Notes: a model not told the origin generated them from the letters alone. Shown: positions 1 through 8,905, counted from the stretch's first letter. The stretch: 64,000 bases of DNA from Bradyrhizobium diazoefficiens (GCF_018131185.1 NZ_JAFCJE010000006.1:1-64000), one strand, 5' to 3'. Made by a program: numbers and translations.

Positions 1-90
1 GACGAGGCGGGCACCCCCGAGCAGCCTGCCGCGCCGCAGCATGGGAGCAATGACCCGCATGCTATTCCGCTTGCTGAAGCGGCTGAATAA
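1..90 (+). CDS. 3' end of a truncated upstream CDS (unidentified)
   Basis: Frame 1 is open from the window edge to TAA at 88-90 and would encode the last 29 residues of a protein ending in LAEAAE. The tail is Pro/Ala/Glu-rich and low in complexity, so no family can be named. It ends 34 bases before the TetR gene on the same strand. Frame 2 is also open, to TGA at 92-94, so the reading frame itself is uncertain. TetR genes often sit beside the efflux genes they control, but nothing here shows that. Confidence 0.4.
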   Translation, partial: DEAGTPEQPAAPQHGSNDPHAIPLAEAAE

Positions 91-124
91 GTGAGATGAA
101 GTACTGACAGACGAGTCCTGACAG

Positions 125-724
125 ATGGCCCTAATTTCGGAACATATCGAAGGCGACACCCGGGACCGTATTCTCGAGGTGGCCGAGCGGCTGTTCCGCC
201 AGATCGGCTACCAGAAGACCACGGTGGGCGACATCGCCAAGGAGCTCAGGATGAGCCCCGCCAACGTGTATCGCTTCTTCGAATCGAAGAAAGCGATCCA
301 TCAGGCGGTGGCGCAGGGCTTGATGGGCGAGGTCGAGCTCGAGGTGCAACGGATCGTGGCGCGTCCCGGTCCGGTACTGGAGCGCTTCCGCGAGCTGCTG
401 ACCACCATCCATCGCATGAACACCGAGCGCTATGTCGGCGACAGCAAGCTGCATGAGATGGTCGAGATCGCCATGGAGGAGGACTGGGACGTCTGCGTCA
501 CCCACATGGAATGCATTGCCAGAATGATCGGCCAGGTGATCGCGCAAGGCGTGGCCACCGGGGAGTTCGAGGCGCCGGACCTGGAACTGGCTGCGCTCTG
601 CTCGTGCACCGCGATGATGCGGTTCTTCCACCCCCAGATGATCGCCCAGTGTGCCACCAAGCCGGGCCCGAACATCAACCAGATGATCGATTTCGTCATC
701 GCGGGTCTGTCGCCGCGCCACTGA
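125..724 (+). CDS. TetR/AcrR family transcriptional regulator
   Basis: A 199-residue protein with a TetR N-terminal helix-turn-helix at about residues 12-60. The recognition region reads TTVGDIAKELRMSPANVYR followed by FFESKKAI, which is the family signature. The remaining 140 residues are the variable ligand-binding and dimerisation domain. Length is normal for the family. TetR proteins usually repress a neighbouring gene and release DNA on binding a small hydrophobic ligand. The likely targets here are the truncated upstream gene or the beta-oxidation cluster downstream, but no operator was identified. The family call is secure; ligand and target are unknown. Confidence 0.9.
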   Translation: MALISEHIEGDTRDRILEVAERLFRQIGYQKTTVGDIAKELRMSPANVYRFFESKKAIHQAVAQGLMGEVELEVQRIVARPGPVLERFRELLTTIHRMNTERYVGDSKLHEMVEIAMEEDWDVCVTHMECIARMIGQVIAQGVATGEFEAPDLELAALCSCTAMMRFFHPQMIAQCATKPGPNINQMIDFVIAGLSPRH

Positions 725-804
725 CGGACGGCCGGTTTCCCCGTATAAGATGTCCCGCACGCCCTCGAAGGGCGGATGACGGGCGATAGCAGATCAACAA
801 ACTC

Positions 805-884
805 CGTCATTGCGAGCGCAGCGAAGCAATCCAGACCGTCTCCGCGGAGGGATTCTGGATTGCTTTGCTGCGCTCGCAATGACG
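805..884. repeat. intergenic inverted repeat, GCGAAGCAATCCAGA type
   Basis: Two arms of about 31 bases are near-perfect reverse complements: CGTCATTGCGAGCGCAGCGA at the left end and TGCGCTCGCAATGACG at the right, around a loop of about 18 bases. The arms include GAAGCAATCCAGA and TCTGGATTGCTT. The element lies between the TetR gene and the flavin reductase and can form a long hairpin. The same arm wording recurs at 39510-39628. It looks like a REP/BIME-like non-coding element; no transposase is associated. Confidence 0.85.
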
Positions 885-899
885 AAAAGGAAGCAGCGC

Positions 900-1523
900 G
901 TGACCGAAAAAGACCTCTATTTCTACGAGCCCTCCAAGGGCCACGGCCTCAAGCACGATCCCTTCAACGCCATCATCGCGCCGCGTCCGATCGGCTGGAT
1001 CTCCTCTCGCGACACCAAGGGCCACGTCAATCTCGCGCCCTACAGCTTCTTCAATGCGTTCTGCTACGTGCCGCCGATCATCGGCTTCTCTTCCACCAAC
1101 TGGAAGGACACGGTGGAGAACATCCAGCAGACCGGTGAGTTCGTCTGGAATCTCGCCACGATGGAGCTCGCCAAGCACATGAACGCGACCGCCGCGCATG
1201 TCGCTCCCGAGGTCGATGAGTTCGAGGTCGCGGGCCTCACCGCCGTGCCCGGCAGGCTCGTCAACGTGCCGCGCGTGGCCGAGAGCCCGGTCGCCTTCGA
1301 GTGCAAGGTGTCCGACATCGTCCGTCTCAAGGGGGCAGACGGCAAGGAAGCCGACGCCTGGCTGACGCTGGGCGAGGTGGTCGCCGTCCACATCGACAAG
1401 GCCATGATCAAGGACGGCGTCTACCAGACCGCCGCCGCCCACCCGATCGTCCGCGCCGGCCGCCGCGGCGATTATTTCGAGATCAAGCCGGAAAACATGT
1501 TCGAGATGGTGCGGCCGGATTAA
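900..1523 (+). CDS. flavin reductase family protein
   Basis: A 207-residue protein of the flavin reductase-like, FMN-binding split-barrel family. The diagnostic stretch near the N-terminus is APRPIGWISSRDTKGHVNLA, followed by PYSFFNAFCYVPPIIGFS, which forms the flavin site. These proteins use NAD(P)H to reduce FMN or FAD, or simply bind flavin. The reading frame stays open upstream to 810, but that part is translated inverted repeat. I chose GTG at 900 because AAGGA lies about ten bases before it; ATG at 879 is inside the repeat. It stands alone, so the partner monooxygenase, if any, is unknown. Confidence 0.85.
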   Translation: MTEKDLYFYEPSKGHGLKHDPFNAIIAPRPIGWISSRDTKGHVNLAPYSFFNAFCYVPPIIGFSSTNWKDTVENIQQTGEFVWNLATMELAKHMNATAAHVAPEVDEFEVAGLTAVPGRLVNVPRVAESPVAFECKVSDIVRLKGADGKEADAWLTLGEVVAVHIDKAMIKDGVYQTAAAHPIVRAGRRGDYFEIKPENMFEMVRPD

Positions 1524-1543
1524 GGCCGCCGCTTCGCTCTAGC

Positions 1544-1583
1544 CGTCATTCCGGGCTCACGCTTCGCGTGCCCCGGAATGACG
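1544..1583. repeat. short inverted repeat, CGTCATTCCGGG type
   Basis: A 40-base near-palindrome with ends CGTCATTCCGGG and CCCCGGAATGACG around GCTCACGCTTCGCGTG. It follows the flavin reductase stop by 21 bases and could act as a transcript-end hairpin, although no T-run follows. The same sequence family appears in the longer element at 35179-35283. Confidence 0.75.
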
Positions 1584-1743
1584 TGGAGATCTCGCCCACT
1601 CCCCTCCCGGAACTGCCCGCGCACCCTGGCCGTTATGGTCCGGGGGCCGCCCGGCCGCGTCAATTTTGCAGGCGAAGTGTTCGCCTCCGCGCGCCAGTTT
1701 CCGCTAAAATGCCCGACAACCGCGCCGATGCACGAGGTCAGCC

Positions 1744-4011
1744 ATGAGCTTCCGCCGCGACACCCTGACAAAGCCGATCTTCTCCTGGGCACGCGGCGTG
1801 CTGCCGGCGATGTCCGACACCGAGCGCGAGGCGCTGGAGGCGGGCGACGTCTGGTGGGACGCCGACCTCTTCACCGGCAACCCTGACTGGTCGAAGCTTC
1901 TGAAGATCCCGCAGGCGACGCTGACCAGCGAGGAGCAGGCCTTCCTGAACGGCCCCGTCGACGAGCTCTGCGCCATGCTCGACGAGTGGAAGATCTTCTG
2001 GGAATGGCGCGACCTGCCGCCGGACGTCTGGCACTTCGTCAAGCGCGAGAAATTCTTCGGCATGATCATCCCGAAGGAATTCGGCGGCCTCGGCTTCTCG
2101 CCCTATGCGCATTCGGAAGTCGTGCGCAAGATCTCGACGCGCTCGATCGCGGCGGCGGTCACGGTAATGGTGCCGAACTCGCTCGGGCCCGGCGAGCTGC
2201 TGATGCGCTTCGGCACGAAGGAGCAGCAGGCGCGCTGGCTACCGCGGCTCGCCGACGGCCGTGACATTCCCTGCTTCGGCCTCACCAGCCCCGAAGCCGG
2301 CTCTGACGCGGCCTCGATGATCGACACCGGCATCATCTGCAAGGGCGAGTTCGAGGGCCGCGAAGTCCTCGGCCTCAGGCTCAACTGGCACAAGCGCTAC
2401 ATCACGCTCGGCCCGGTCGCGACGCTCCTGGGTCTCGCCTTCAAGGCCTCTGATCCCGATCATCTCGTCGGTGATCAGGAAGAGCTCGGCATCACCGTGG
2501 CCCTGATCCCGACCAATTTGCCCGGCGTCGAGATCGGCCAGCGCCATCTGCCGTCGATGCAGGTGTTCCAGAACGGCCCGAACCGCGGGCGCGATGTCTT
2601 CATTCCGCTCGACTACGTCATCGGCGGCAAGGAGCGGCTGGGGCAGGGCTGGAAGATGCTGATGACGGCGCTGGCCGCCGGCCGCGGCATCTCCCTGCCG
2701 TCGCTCTCTGCTGCGGGTGCCGCCTATGCGGCGCGCACCACCGGCGCCTATGCCCTCATCCGCGAGCAATTCGGCATCTCCATCTCCAAGTTCGAAGGCG
2801 TCGAGGAGCCGCTCGCGCGCATTGTCGCGACAGCCTATCAGCTCGATGCCGCGCGGCGGCTGACCTGCGCGGCGCTCAATGCCGGCGTTCATCCCGCCGT
2901 CATCTCCGGCATCATGAAGCTGCATGCGACCGAGCGGATGCGGACCGCGATCGATGATGCCATGGACATCCATGGCGGCAAGGCCGTGATCGACGGCCCG
3001 CAAAACTATCTCGGCAATCTGCACCGCGCCGTGCCGGTCGGCATCACGGTGGAAGGCGCCAACATCCTGACCCGCAACCTCATCGTGTTCGGCCAGGGCG
3101 CCATCCGTGCGCATCCCTATCTGCTCGACGAAATGAATGCGCTCGCCGACACCGATCGCGACCGCGGGCTCACCGCGTTCGACAAAGCGTTCTGGAAGCA
3201 TGTCGGCCACAGCTTCCGGACCCTGTTCCGCGCGTTCGGCCGGAGCTGGACCTTTGGCGCGTTCGCGCTGGCGCCCGATGCTGGCGATGCCACCCCATTC
3301 TATCGCCAGCTCTCGCGCTATTCCGCCGCCTTCGCGCTCTGCGCCGACATGGCGCTGCTGACGCTCGGCGGCGCGCTCAAGCGCAAGGAGATGCTGTCGG
3401 CGCGCTTCGGCGACATCCTGTCTGAACTTTATCTGCTCTCTGCTGCGCTGAAGCGCTGGCAGGACGAGGGCCGGCAGAAGGAGGACTTTGCCGCGCTGGA
3501 ATGGTGCATGGCGACGGGCTTCAAAACCATCGAGAACCGGTTCGCCGAGATCCTCGCCAATCTACCGAACCGCTTCGTCGCCGCCTTCCTCAAGCTTGTG
3601 GTCCAGCCGTTCGGCGCCCGCGTCCTCGGCCCCTCCGACCGCGTCGTGCACCAATGCGCCGGCATCGTGCTGGAGCCCTCGGCGGCGCGTGAGCGGTTGA
3701 CGCCCGATTTGGCCCATGTCGATGACGACGGCGGCTTTGCCCGGCTGGAGCGCGCCTTCAAGCTGGTCGCTGGCACGGACGCCATCGCCAAGCGCATGCG
3801 CGCGGCGCATGTTCGCAACTGGGAGGAAGCTGTCGCCAAAGGCGTGATCACGCAGGCCGAGGGCGAGCAAATCTCTGCTGCCCGCAAGGCCGTCAACGAA
3901 GTGATCGAGGTCGACGATTTCGCCCCGGAGACCCTGTCGCCGATTTACAGGAAAGCCGGCGACGTGCATCAGTTCTTCCAGGAACTCGGTGAACAGAGGG
4001 CGGCGAGCTGA
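1744..4011 (+). CDS. fadE: acyl-CoA dehydrogenase (FadE-like, with DUF1974 C-terminus)
   Basis: A 755-residue flavoprotein catalysing the first beta-oxidation step, oxidation of acyl-CoA to trans-2-enoyl-CoA. The acyl-CoA dehydrogenase core fills roughly the first 460 residues, with FGLTSPEAGSDAASM near residue 180 and IHGGKAVIDGPQNY near 410, which marks the FadE subgroup. The long C-terminal third matches DUF1974, found in proteobacterial FadE. At 755 residues it is far longer than ordinary acyl-CoA dehydrogenases of about 380 and close to E. coli FadE at about 814. It is first in a run of four same-strand genes, and its TGA overlaps the thiolase ATG as TGATG, so translation is probably coupled. 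Confidence 0.92.
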   Translation: MSFRRDTLTKPIFSWARGVLPAMSDTEREALEAGDVWWDADLFTGNPDWSKLLKIPQATLTSEEQAFLNGPVDELCAMLDEWKIFWEWRDLPPDVWHFVKREKFFGMIIPKEFGGLGFSPYAHSEVVRKISTRSIAAAVTVMVPNSLGPGELLMRFGTKEQQARWLPRLADGRDIPCFGLTSPEAGSDAASMIDTGIICKGEFEGREVLGLRLNWHKRYITLGPVATLLGLAFKASDPDHLVGDQEELGITVALIPTNLPGVEIGQRHLPSMQVFQNGPNRGRDVFIPLDYVIGGKERLGQGWKMLMTALAAGRGISLPSLSAAGAAYAARTTGAYALIREQFGISISKFEGVEEPLARIVATAYQLDAARRLTCAALNAGVHPAVISGIMKLHATERMRTAIDDAMDIHGGKAVIDGPQNYLGNLHRAVPVGITVEGANILTRNLIVFGQGAIRAHPYLLDEMNALADTDRDRGLTAFDKAFWKHVGHSFRTLFRAFGRSWTFGAFALAPDAGDATPFYRQLSRYSAAFALCADMALLTLGGALKRKEMLSARFGDILSELYLLSAALKRWQDEGRQKEDFAALEWCMATGFKTIENRFAEILANLPNRFVAAFLKLVVQPFGARVLGPSDRVVHQCAGIVLEPSAARERLTPDLAHVDDDGGFARLERAFKLVAGTDAIAKRMRAAHVRNWEEAVAKGVITQAEGEQISAARKAVNEVIEVDDFAPETLSPIYRKAGDVHQFFQELGEQRAAS

Positions 4012-5294
4012 TGGCACGACCGGTTTTCATCGTCGACGGCAGTCGCACGCCGTTCCTGAAGGCGCGCTCGGGGCCGGGGCCGTTCACGCCGGTCGATCTC
4101 GCCGTGCAATGCGGCCGGCCGCTGCTGGCGCGCCAGCCGTTCGCTCCAACTGATTTCGACCAGGTCATCCTCGGCTGCGTCAATGTGATCGCCGATGAGA
4201 TGAACCCGGCCCGTGTCGCCGCGCTCCGCCTCGGCATGGGGGAGGACATGGTCGCCTTCACCGTGCAGATCAATTGCGGCTCCGGCATGCAGTCGATCGA
4301 CGCCGCCTATCGCTACATCCGCGAGGGCCACGCCGACATGATCCTCGCCGGCGGCACCGAGGCGCTGAGCCACGCGCCGCTGGTCTGGCCCAATTCGGGC
4401 GTGCGCTGGTTCGCCGGCCTCGCCACAGCCAAGGGCGTGGCCGCGAAGCTCGCTGCCGCGTTCAAGCTGCGGCCGCGCTATCTCAAGCCGATCATCGGTC
4501 TCGAACGCGGGCTGACCGATCCGATCACCGATCTGAACATGGGCCAGACTGCCGAGGTCGTCGGCCATCTCTTCGGCATCACCCGCGCACAGTCCGATGC
4601 CTATGCCGCCGAAAGCCACCGCAGGCTGGCGCATGCGCAAGGCGCGGGATATCTCAAGGGCGAGGTCGAGACCGTGTTCTCGCGCGACGGAAAATTCTTT
4701 GATCACGACGACGGCGTGCGCCCGGACTCCACGGCCGAGACGCTGGCAAAGCTGAAGCCGGTGTTCGAGCGCCCCTGGGGCCAGGTCACCGCCGGCAATT
4801 CCTCGCAGATCACCGATGGCGCTTCCTGGGTGATCCTCGCCTCCGACGCCGCGGTCGCAAGGCACAGGCTGACGCCGAGAGCCGCGATCGTCGACAGCAA
4901 CTGGGCCGCGCTCGATCCCGGCATTATGGGACTCGGCCCGGTGATGTCGGCAACGCCGCTGCTCCGGCGCAATGGCCTGACCCTTCACGACGTCGAGACC
5001 TGGGAGCTGAACGAGGCCTTTGCCACGCAAGTGCTCGGCTGCCTCGCCGCCTGGAACGACGACAAATTCTGCCGCGAGATCCTCGGTCTCGACGGCGCGG
5101 CCGGTGAGATCGACCGAGACAAGCTCAACGTCGATGGCGGCGCGATCTCGCTCGGCCATCCCGTCGGCACCTCCGGCAACCGCATCGTGCTGCATCTCGT
5201 CAACGCGATGAAGCGGCTGGGAACGCGCCGCGGTGTTGCGACCGAGTGCATCGGTGGCGGGCTAGGCGGGGCCATGCTGATCGAGGCGGTGTGA
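4011..5294 (+). CDS. thiolase (acetyl-CoA C-acyltransferase)
   Basis: A 427-residue thiolase-family enzyme cleaving 3-ketoacyl-CoA with CoA to release acetyl-CoA, the last beta-oxidation step. The nucleophilic cysteine is C89 in INCGSGMQSID. The other catalytic residues are H383 in LGHPVGTSGNR and C413 in ECIGGGLGG. Length matches FadI/FadA-type thiolases, which run from about 390 to 440. It is translationally coupled to fadE upstream (TGATG) and is followed two bases later by the hydratase/dehydrogenase. Context favours a degradative thiolase over a biosynthetic acetoacetyl-CoA thiolase; chain-length preference cannot be read from sequence. Confidence 0.93.
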   Translation: MARPVFIVDGSRTPFLKARSGPGPFTPVDLAVQCGRPLLARQPFAPTDFDQVILGCVNVIADEMNPARVAALRLGMGEDMVAFTVQINCGSGMQSIDAAYRYIREGHADMILAGGTEALSHAPLVWPNSGVRWFAGLATAKGVAAKLAAAFKLRPRYLKPIIGLERGLTDPITDLNMGQTAEVVGHLFGITRAQSDAYAAESHRRLAHAQGAGYLKGEVETVFSRDGKFFDHDDGVRPDSTAETLAKLKPVFERPWGQVTAGNSSQITDGASWVILASDAAVARHRLTPRAAIVDSNWAALDPGIMGLGPVMSATPLLRRNGLTLHDVETWELNEAFATQVLGCLAAWNDDKFCREILGLDGAAGEIDRDKLNVDGGAISLGHPVGTSGNRIVLHLVNAMKRLGTRRGVATECIGGGLGGAMLIEAV

Positions 5295-5296
5295 CC

Positions 5297-7393
5297 ATGG
5301 ATTCCAAGATCATGACCGCGCTCGCGGATCGCGTGCTGACGCTCGGGCCCACGCCCGCGCCCGACAGCCCGTACAGGCACTTCAAGCTGACGCGCGATGC
5401 CGACGGCGTCGCCTGGCTCTTGTTCGATCGCACCGATGCCAGCGCCAACACGCTCTCTTCCGAGGTGATGGAGGAATTCGACGCCGTGCTCGCGGCAATC
5501 GAAACTGAGCGCCCCGCCGGTCTCGTGATCCGCTCCGCAAAACCGTCCGGCTTCATCGCGGGCGCCGACGTCAACGAATTCCGTGGCGCGTCCGATCCCG
5601 ACATGGTGGAAACGCGCATCCGCGCCGCGCATGCGGTGATCGACCATCTGGAAGCCTTGAGGTTGCCGACGGTCGCGGTCATCCACGGCTTCTGCCTCGG
5701 CGGCGGGCTCGAGGTCGCGCTGGCCTGCCAATCGCGGATCGCCGTCGACGGCGCGCGCTTCGGCTTCCCGGAGGTGATGCTGGGTCTGCATCCCGGCCTC
5801 GGCGGCACTGCGCGCTTCACCGCGCTGGTCAATCCGGTCCAGTCGATGTCCCTGATGCTGACCGGGCGCACCATCGATGCGCGTCGCGCCAGATCCCTCG
5901 GCCTCGTCGACACCGTGACGCAGGAGCGCCACGTTCGTAACGCGGTGAAGGATGCGCTGTTTGGCCGACTGAAGCGGGTGCGGCCAGGCTTGCTGACGCG
6001 CGCGGCGAATGTCGGCCTCGTCCGCGGGCTGCTTGCCAAGCGTATGCGCTCGGAGGCGGCGAAGGCCGCATCCCGCGAGCATTATCCGGCGCCTTACGCG
6101 CTGATCGACCTATGGGAGACCCATGGCGGCAGCAAGGCCGCGATGCTGAAGGCGGAGCAGGCTTCCTTCGCGAAGTTGATGGTGACCCCGACCGCCCAGA
6201 ACCTGATCCGCGTCTTCTTCCTGCGCGAGCAGATGAAGAAGGCCGCAGGCAGCGGCAACTCCATCAAACACGTCCATGTCATCGGCGCCGGCGCCATGGG
6301 CGGCGACATCGCAGCTTGGGTTGCCGGGCAGGGGCTGCGCGTCTCGCTCGCCGACATGAAGGCGGAGCCGATCGCGGGCGCGGTGAAGCGCGCCAATGAG
6401 CTCTACGGCAAGATCATCCGCAATCCGACCGACATGCGCGACGCGCTGGATCGCCTCATCCCCGACATGAACGGGGAGGGCGTGCGCAGCGCCGATCTCA
6501 TCATCGAGGCGGTGCCGGAGAAGCTCGAGCTCAAGCAGAAGGTCTATGCCAGCATAGAGCCTCGAATGAAGCCGGGCGCGATCCTCGCCACCAACACGTC
6601 GAGCATTCCGCTCCAGGATCTGCGAACCACGCTGGCGCGACCGGAGCGGCTGGTCGGCCTGCATTTCTTCAATCCGGTGTCGCGGCTGCAACTCGTCGAG
6701 GTCGTCAGCCATGACGGCGATGACCCGCAGGTGCTGAAGCAGGCGCTCGCCTTCGTCGGTGCGATCGACCGCCTGCCGCTCGCCGTGAAAAGCTCGCCCG
6801 GCTTTCTCGTCAACCGCGCGCTGACGCCGTACATGCTGGAGGCGATGGTGATGCTGGACGAGAAGATCGACCGGCGCCTGATTGACGCGGCGGCCGAGCA
6901 GTTCGGCATGCCGATGGGGCCGATCGAACTCGCCGATCAGGTCGGGCTCGACATCTGCCTCGACGTCGGTGACATGCTGCGCACCAAGTTCGGCGATCTC
7001 CTGCCGCCGACGCCGGCCTGGTTGCGCGAGAAAGTCGCCAAGGGCGAGCTCGGCCGCAAGACCGGCAAGGGCTTCTACACCTGGAAGGACGGCAAGGCGG
7101 AGAAGGCGCCGCTCCCCGAGACCGGCCCGCGCGTCACCGACCAGATGATCGATCGCCTGGTGCTACCGATGTCCAATGTCTGCGTTGCGGCGCTGCGCGA
7201 GGGCACCGTGGAGGATGCCGATGCCGTTGACGGCGCCATGATCTTCGGCACCGGCTATGCACCATTCCGCGGTGGTCCGCTGAACTACGCGCGTACGCGT
7301 GGCCCGGAAAATGTCGTATCGACCTTGCGCGGGCTGGCCGATCGATTCGGCGCGCGCTTTGCGCCCGATCCGGGCTGGGACAATTTCAGGTGA
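5297..7393 (+). CDS. enoyl-CoA hydratase / 3-hydroxyacyl-CoA dehydrogenase fusion (FadJ/FadB-like)
   Basis: A 698-residue bifunctional enzyme for the two middle steps of beta-oxidation. The N-terminal crotonase domain has the oxyanion-hole motif SGFIAGADVNEF and the catalytic region FPEVMLGLHPGLGGTARF. The NAD-binding Rossmann motif GAGAMGG is near residue 330, followed by the dehydrogenase catalytic stretch GLHFFNPVSRLQLVEVV and two C-terminal dehydrogenase domains. The frame is open upstream to 5246 inside the thiolase, but ATG at 5297, two bases after the thiolase TGA, is the natural start. It would form a trifunctional complex with the thiolase. Size matches FadJ and FadB (about 715-730). 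Confidence 0.93.
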   Translation: MDSKIMTALADRVLTLGPTPAPDSPYRHFKLTRDADGVAWLLFDRTDASANTLSSEVMEEFDAVLAAIETERPAGLVIRSAKPSGFIAGADVNEFRGASDPDMVETRIRAAHAVIDHLEALRLPTVAVIHGFCLGGGLEVALACQSRIAVDGARFGFPEVMLGLHPGLGGTARFTALVNPVQSMSLMLTGRTIDARRARSLGLVDTVTQERHVRNAVKDALFGRLKRVRPGLLTRAANVGLVRGLLAKRMRSEAAKAASREHYPAPYALIDLWETHGGSKAAMLKAEQASFAKLMVTPTAQNLIRVFFLREQMKKAAGSGNSIKHVHVIGAGAMGGDIAAWVAGQGLRVSLADMKAEPIAGAVKRANELYGKIIRNPTDMRDALDRLIPDMNGEGVRSADLIIEAVPEKLELKQKVYASIEPRMKPGAILATNTSSIPLQDLRTTLARPERLVGLHFFNPVSRLQLVEVVSHDGDDPQVLKQALAFVGAIDRLPLAVKSSPGFLVNRALTPYMLEAMVMLDEKIDRRLIDAAAEQFGMPMGPIELADQVGLDICLDVGDMLRTKFGDLLPPTPAWLREKVAKGELGRKTGKGFYTWKDGKAEKAPLPETGPRVTDQMIDRLVLPMSNVCVAALREGTVEDADAVDGAMIFGTGYAPFRGGPLNYARTRGPENVVSTLRGLADRFGARFAPDPGWDNFR

Positions 7394-7400
7394 AACCGGC

Positions 7401-7811
7401 ATGAACGAACATGCGAATACCGGGCCGGGCGGCGATCTCTGCATCCGCACGCTGGCGATGCCTGCCGATACCAACGCCAATGGCGACATCTTCGGCGGCT
7501 GGCTGCTGAGCCAGATGGATGTCGGCGGCGGCGTGTTTGCGTCAAAGGCCGCGAAGTCGCGTACCGTGACGGTTGCGATCGAGGCGATGAATTTTCGCAA
7601 GGCGGTCTATGTCGGCGATCTCGTGTCGGTCTACGCCAATCTCGTCCGCGTCGGCCGTACCTCGCTCACCGTGCATCTGGAAGCCTGGGCGCTTCGCCGC
7701 GGCGAGGAGCATCCGTTTCTCGTCACCGACGGCAACTTCACCTACGTCTCGATCGACGAGCACGGGCGCCCGCAAGCGGTTCGTCCGACCGGCACGACGA
7801 TAGCGACGTAG
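7401..7811 (+). CDS. acyl-CoA thioesterase, YciA-like hotdog fold
   Basis: A 136-residue hotdog-fold thioesterase. The signature TNANGDIFGGWLLSQMD carries the catalytic aspartate and matches YciA/acot-type acyl-CoA hydrolases, which hydrolyse acyl-CoA to free acid and CoA. I start at ATG 7401, preceded by AGGTGA at good spacing; the upstream open frame lies inside the previous gene. It follows that gene by seven bases, so it is probably the last gene of the beta-oxidation operon and may relieve acyl-CoA overload. Substrate length is not predictable. Confidence 0.88.
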   Translation: MNEHANTGPGGDLCIRTLAMPADTNANGDIFGGWLLSQMDVGGGVFASKAAKSRTVTVAIEAMNFRKAVYVGDLVSVYANLVRVGRTSLTVHLEAWALRRGEEHPFLVTDGNFTYVSIDEHGRPQAVRPTGTTIAT

Positions 7812-8034
7812 TCGCGCGCGACGCTCTGCCTCGTCTCGCGAACGCGTGCAGCGCCGTCAAACGCGGCGCGACTGAGTCATCCTCGTCGCGGCTTCGCCAA
7901 GAACCAGTCATAAAACGGATGAGGTCCCGGCGTACTCAGTTGCGTGTCGATTCGGGGTGGAAACGGCCTCAAATGCCTGGGGAACCTTTGGGCAGGAGCA
8001 CCGTTATTTGCCCGCACTGAGGAATCCACGGACC

Positions 8035-8226
8035 ATGCCGGACAGCTACATCATCGAAGTCGATTCGCAGACCGCAGGTATCGTCGTTCGTTCTTCCGGA
8101 GGCTATTGCTTCTTCGCCTCCTCCCAGCGCTTCAACCGCCTCGAAGGACAACTCTTCCGCAACGCGCGCGAAGCCGAGCGCGCTGCGCGCAAGCTGGTGA
8201 ACGGTGATGTGAAGGAGGCGGCGTAA
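8035..8226 (+). CDS. small conserved-type hypothetical protein, 63 aa
   Basis: A short ORF starting MPDSYIIEVDSQTAGIVVR and ending VKEAA. ATG at 8035 is preceded by GAGGAA about 12 bases upstream, which decides the start over the upstream in-frame ATG at 7957. The N-terminal half looks like beta strands with aromatic residues (GGYCFFASS) and the C-terminal half like an amphipathic helix rich in Arg, Ala and Glu. No signal peptide or membrane segment is visible. I do not recognise the family. Codon use matches the neighbours, so it is likely a real gene. Confidence 0.65.
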   Translation: MPDSYIIEVDSQTAGIVVRSSGGYCFFASSQRFNRLEGQLFRNAREAERAARKLVNGDVKEAA

Positions 8227-8296
8227 GCGCCGCACTCGTCAGTCCGGGGCGCGCGAAGCGCGGTCGGAATTTTTTGCCGCCCGGGAATGCTGTCGA

Positions 8297-8440
8297 CCCT
8301 TCTCACCTTGTGGGAGTGGCGCGAAGCGCCGGATGAGGGGTTGCCTCAGCTCACTCTATTGTGAGAGGTCTCGCAGAGCGAACCGCTCACCCGTCTCGCC
8401 GCTCCGCGGCGAGCCACCCTCTCCCACAGGGGGAGAGGGC
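8297..8440. repeat. intergenic inverted repeat, CCCTCTCCC...GGGAGAGGG type
   Basis: Imperfect arms face each other. The left arm runs from CCCTTCTCACCTTGTGGGAG to GGATGAGGGG. The right arm runs from CGCTCACCCGTCTCGCCG to CCCACAGGGGGAGAGGG. The centre holds a small hairpin, CTCAC-6-GTGAG. It lies between convergent genes and reaches almost to the stop of the minus-strand gene at 8453, so it may act as a bidirectional transcript-end structure. This wording differs from the CGTCAT-type repeats elsewhere in the window. Confidence 0.75.
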
Positions 8441-8452
8441 AAGCGTCGTTGC

Positions 8453-8905
8453 TCACAATTTCGTTGCGGCGCGCGACAGGAGCTTCCACTCGTCGCCCTG
8501 CTTCTGCCAGTTCATCAGGATGTGAAGGTTGGTCGATACTTTTTTCCCGTCGGCCGCCATCTCCTGCTCGCCCAACCAGTGGAAGCGGACGATCGCGGCG
8601 GGGCCGACCACCTTGATGGTCGGGTCCTTGTACTCGATCTGCAGGAATTTCGACTTGCCGTCGGTCGCATTGGCGATGAAGGTCGCCTTGTCCTCGACCT
8701 TGCCGCTGGAATGGCTGTAGCTGAGATCGTCCCAGCATAGCGCGCCGAGCGCCTTCGGATCGGCCGCGATCTGGGCGAGGCGGAAGGCCTCGACTTTCTT
8801 CGCCACGGCCTCCTCGTCGGCCGAGGCCGCCAGCACCGGTGTTGCGAGCGCAAGCGCGGAGACGGCAAGGGTCGAGAGAGCCAGATCGCGTCGGTTGATC
8901 GTCAT
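8453..8905 (-). CDS. exported SnoaL/NTF2-like protein (DUF4440 type)
   Basis: A 150-residue protein with an N-terminal Tat-like signal (NRRDLALSTLAVSALAL, cleavage near PVLA-A), followed by an NTF2-like alpha+beta barrel: EEAVAKKVEAFRLAQIAADP, then LCWDDLSYSHSSGKVEDKATF, then the C-terminal strand LNWQKQGDEWKLLSR. This layout is typical of DUF4440/SnoaL-like proteins; some are enzymes, many have no known activity. ATG at 8905 is preceded by AGGAGGAAACG, a near-ideal ribosome site, which rules out the longer upstream frame to 9010. Twin arginines suggest export of a folded protein to the periplasm. Function unknown. Confidence 0.8.
   Translation of the reverse strand: MTINRRDLALSTLAVSALALATPVLAASADEEAVAKKVEAFRLAQIAADPKALGALCWDDLSYSHSSGKVEDKATFIANATDGKSKFLQIEYKDPTIKVVGPAAIVRFHWLGEQEMAADGKKVSTNLHILMNWQKQGDEWKLLSRAATKL

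Noticed and set aside
805..884. Insertion-sequence terminal repeats
   Set aside because: Arms enclose only about 18 bases, no transposase and no target-site duplication could be seen; it fits a REP-like hairpin better.
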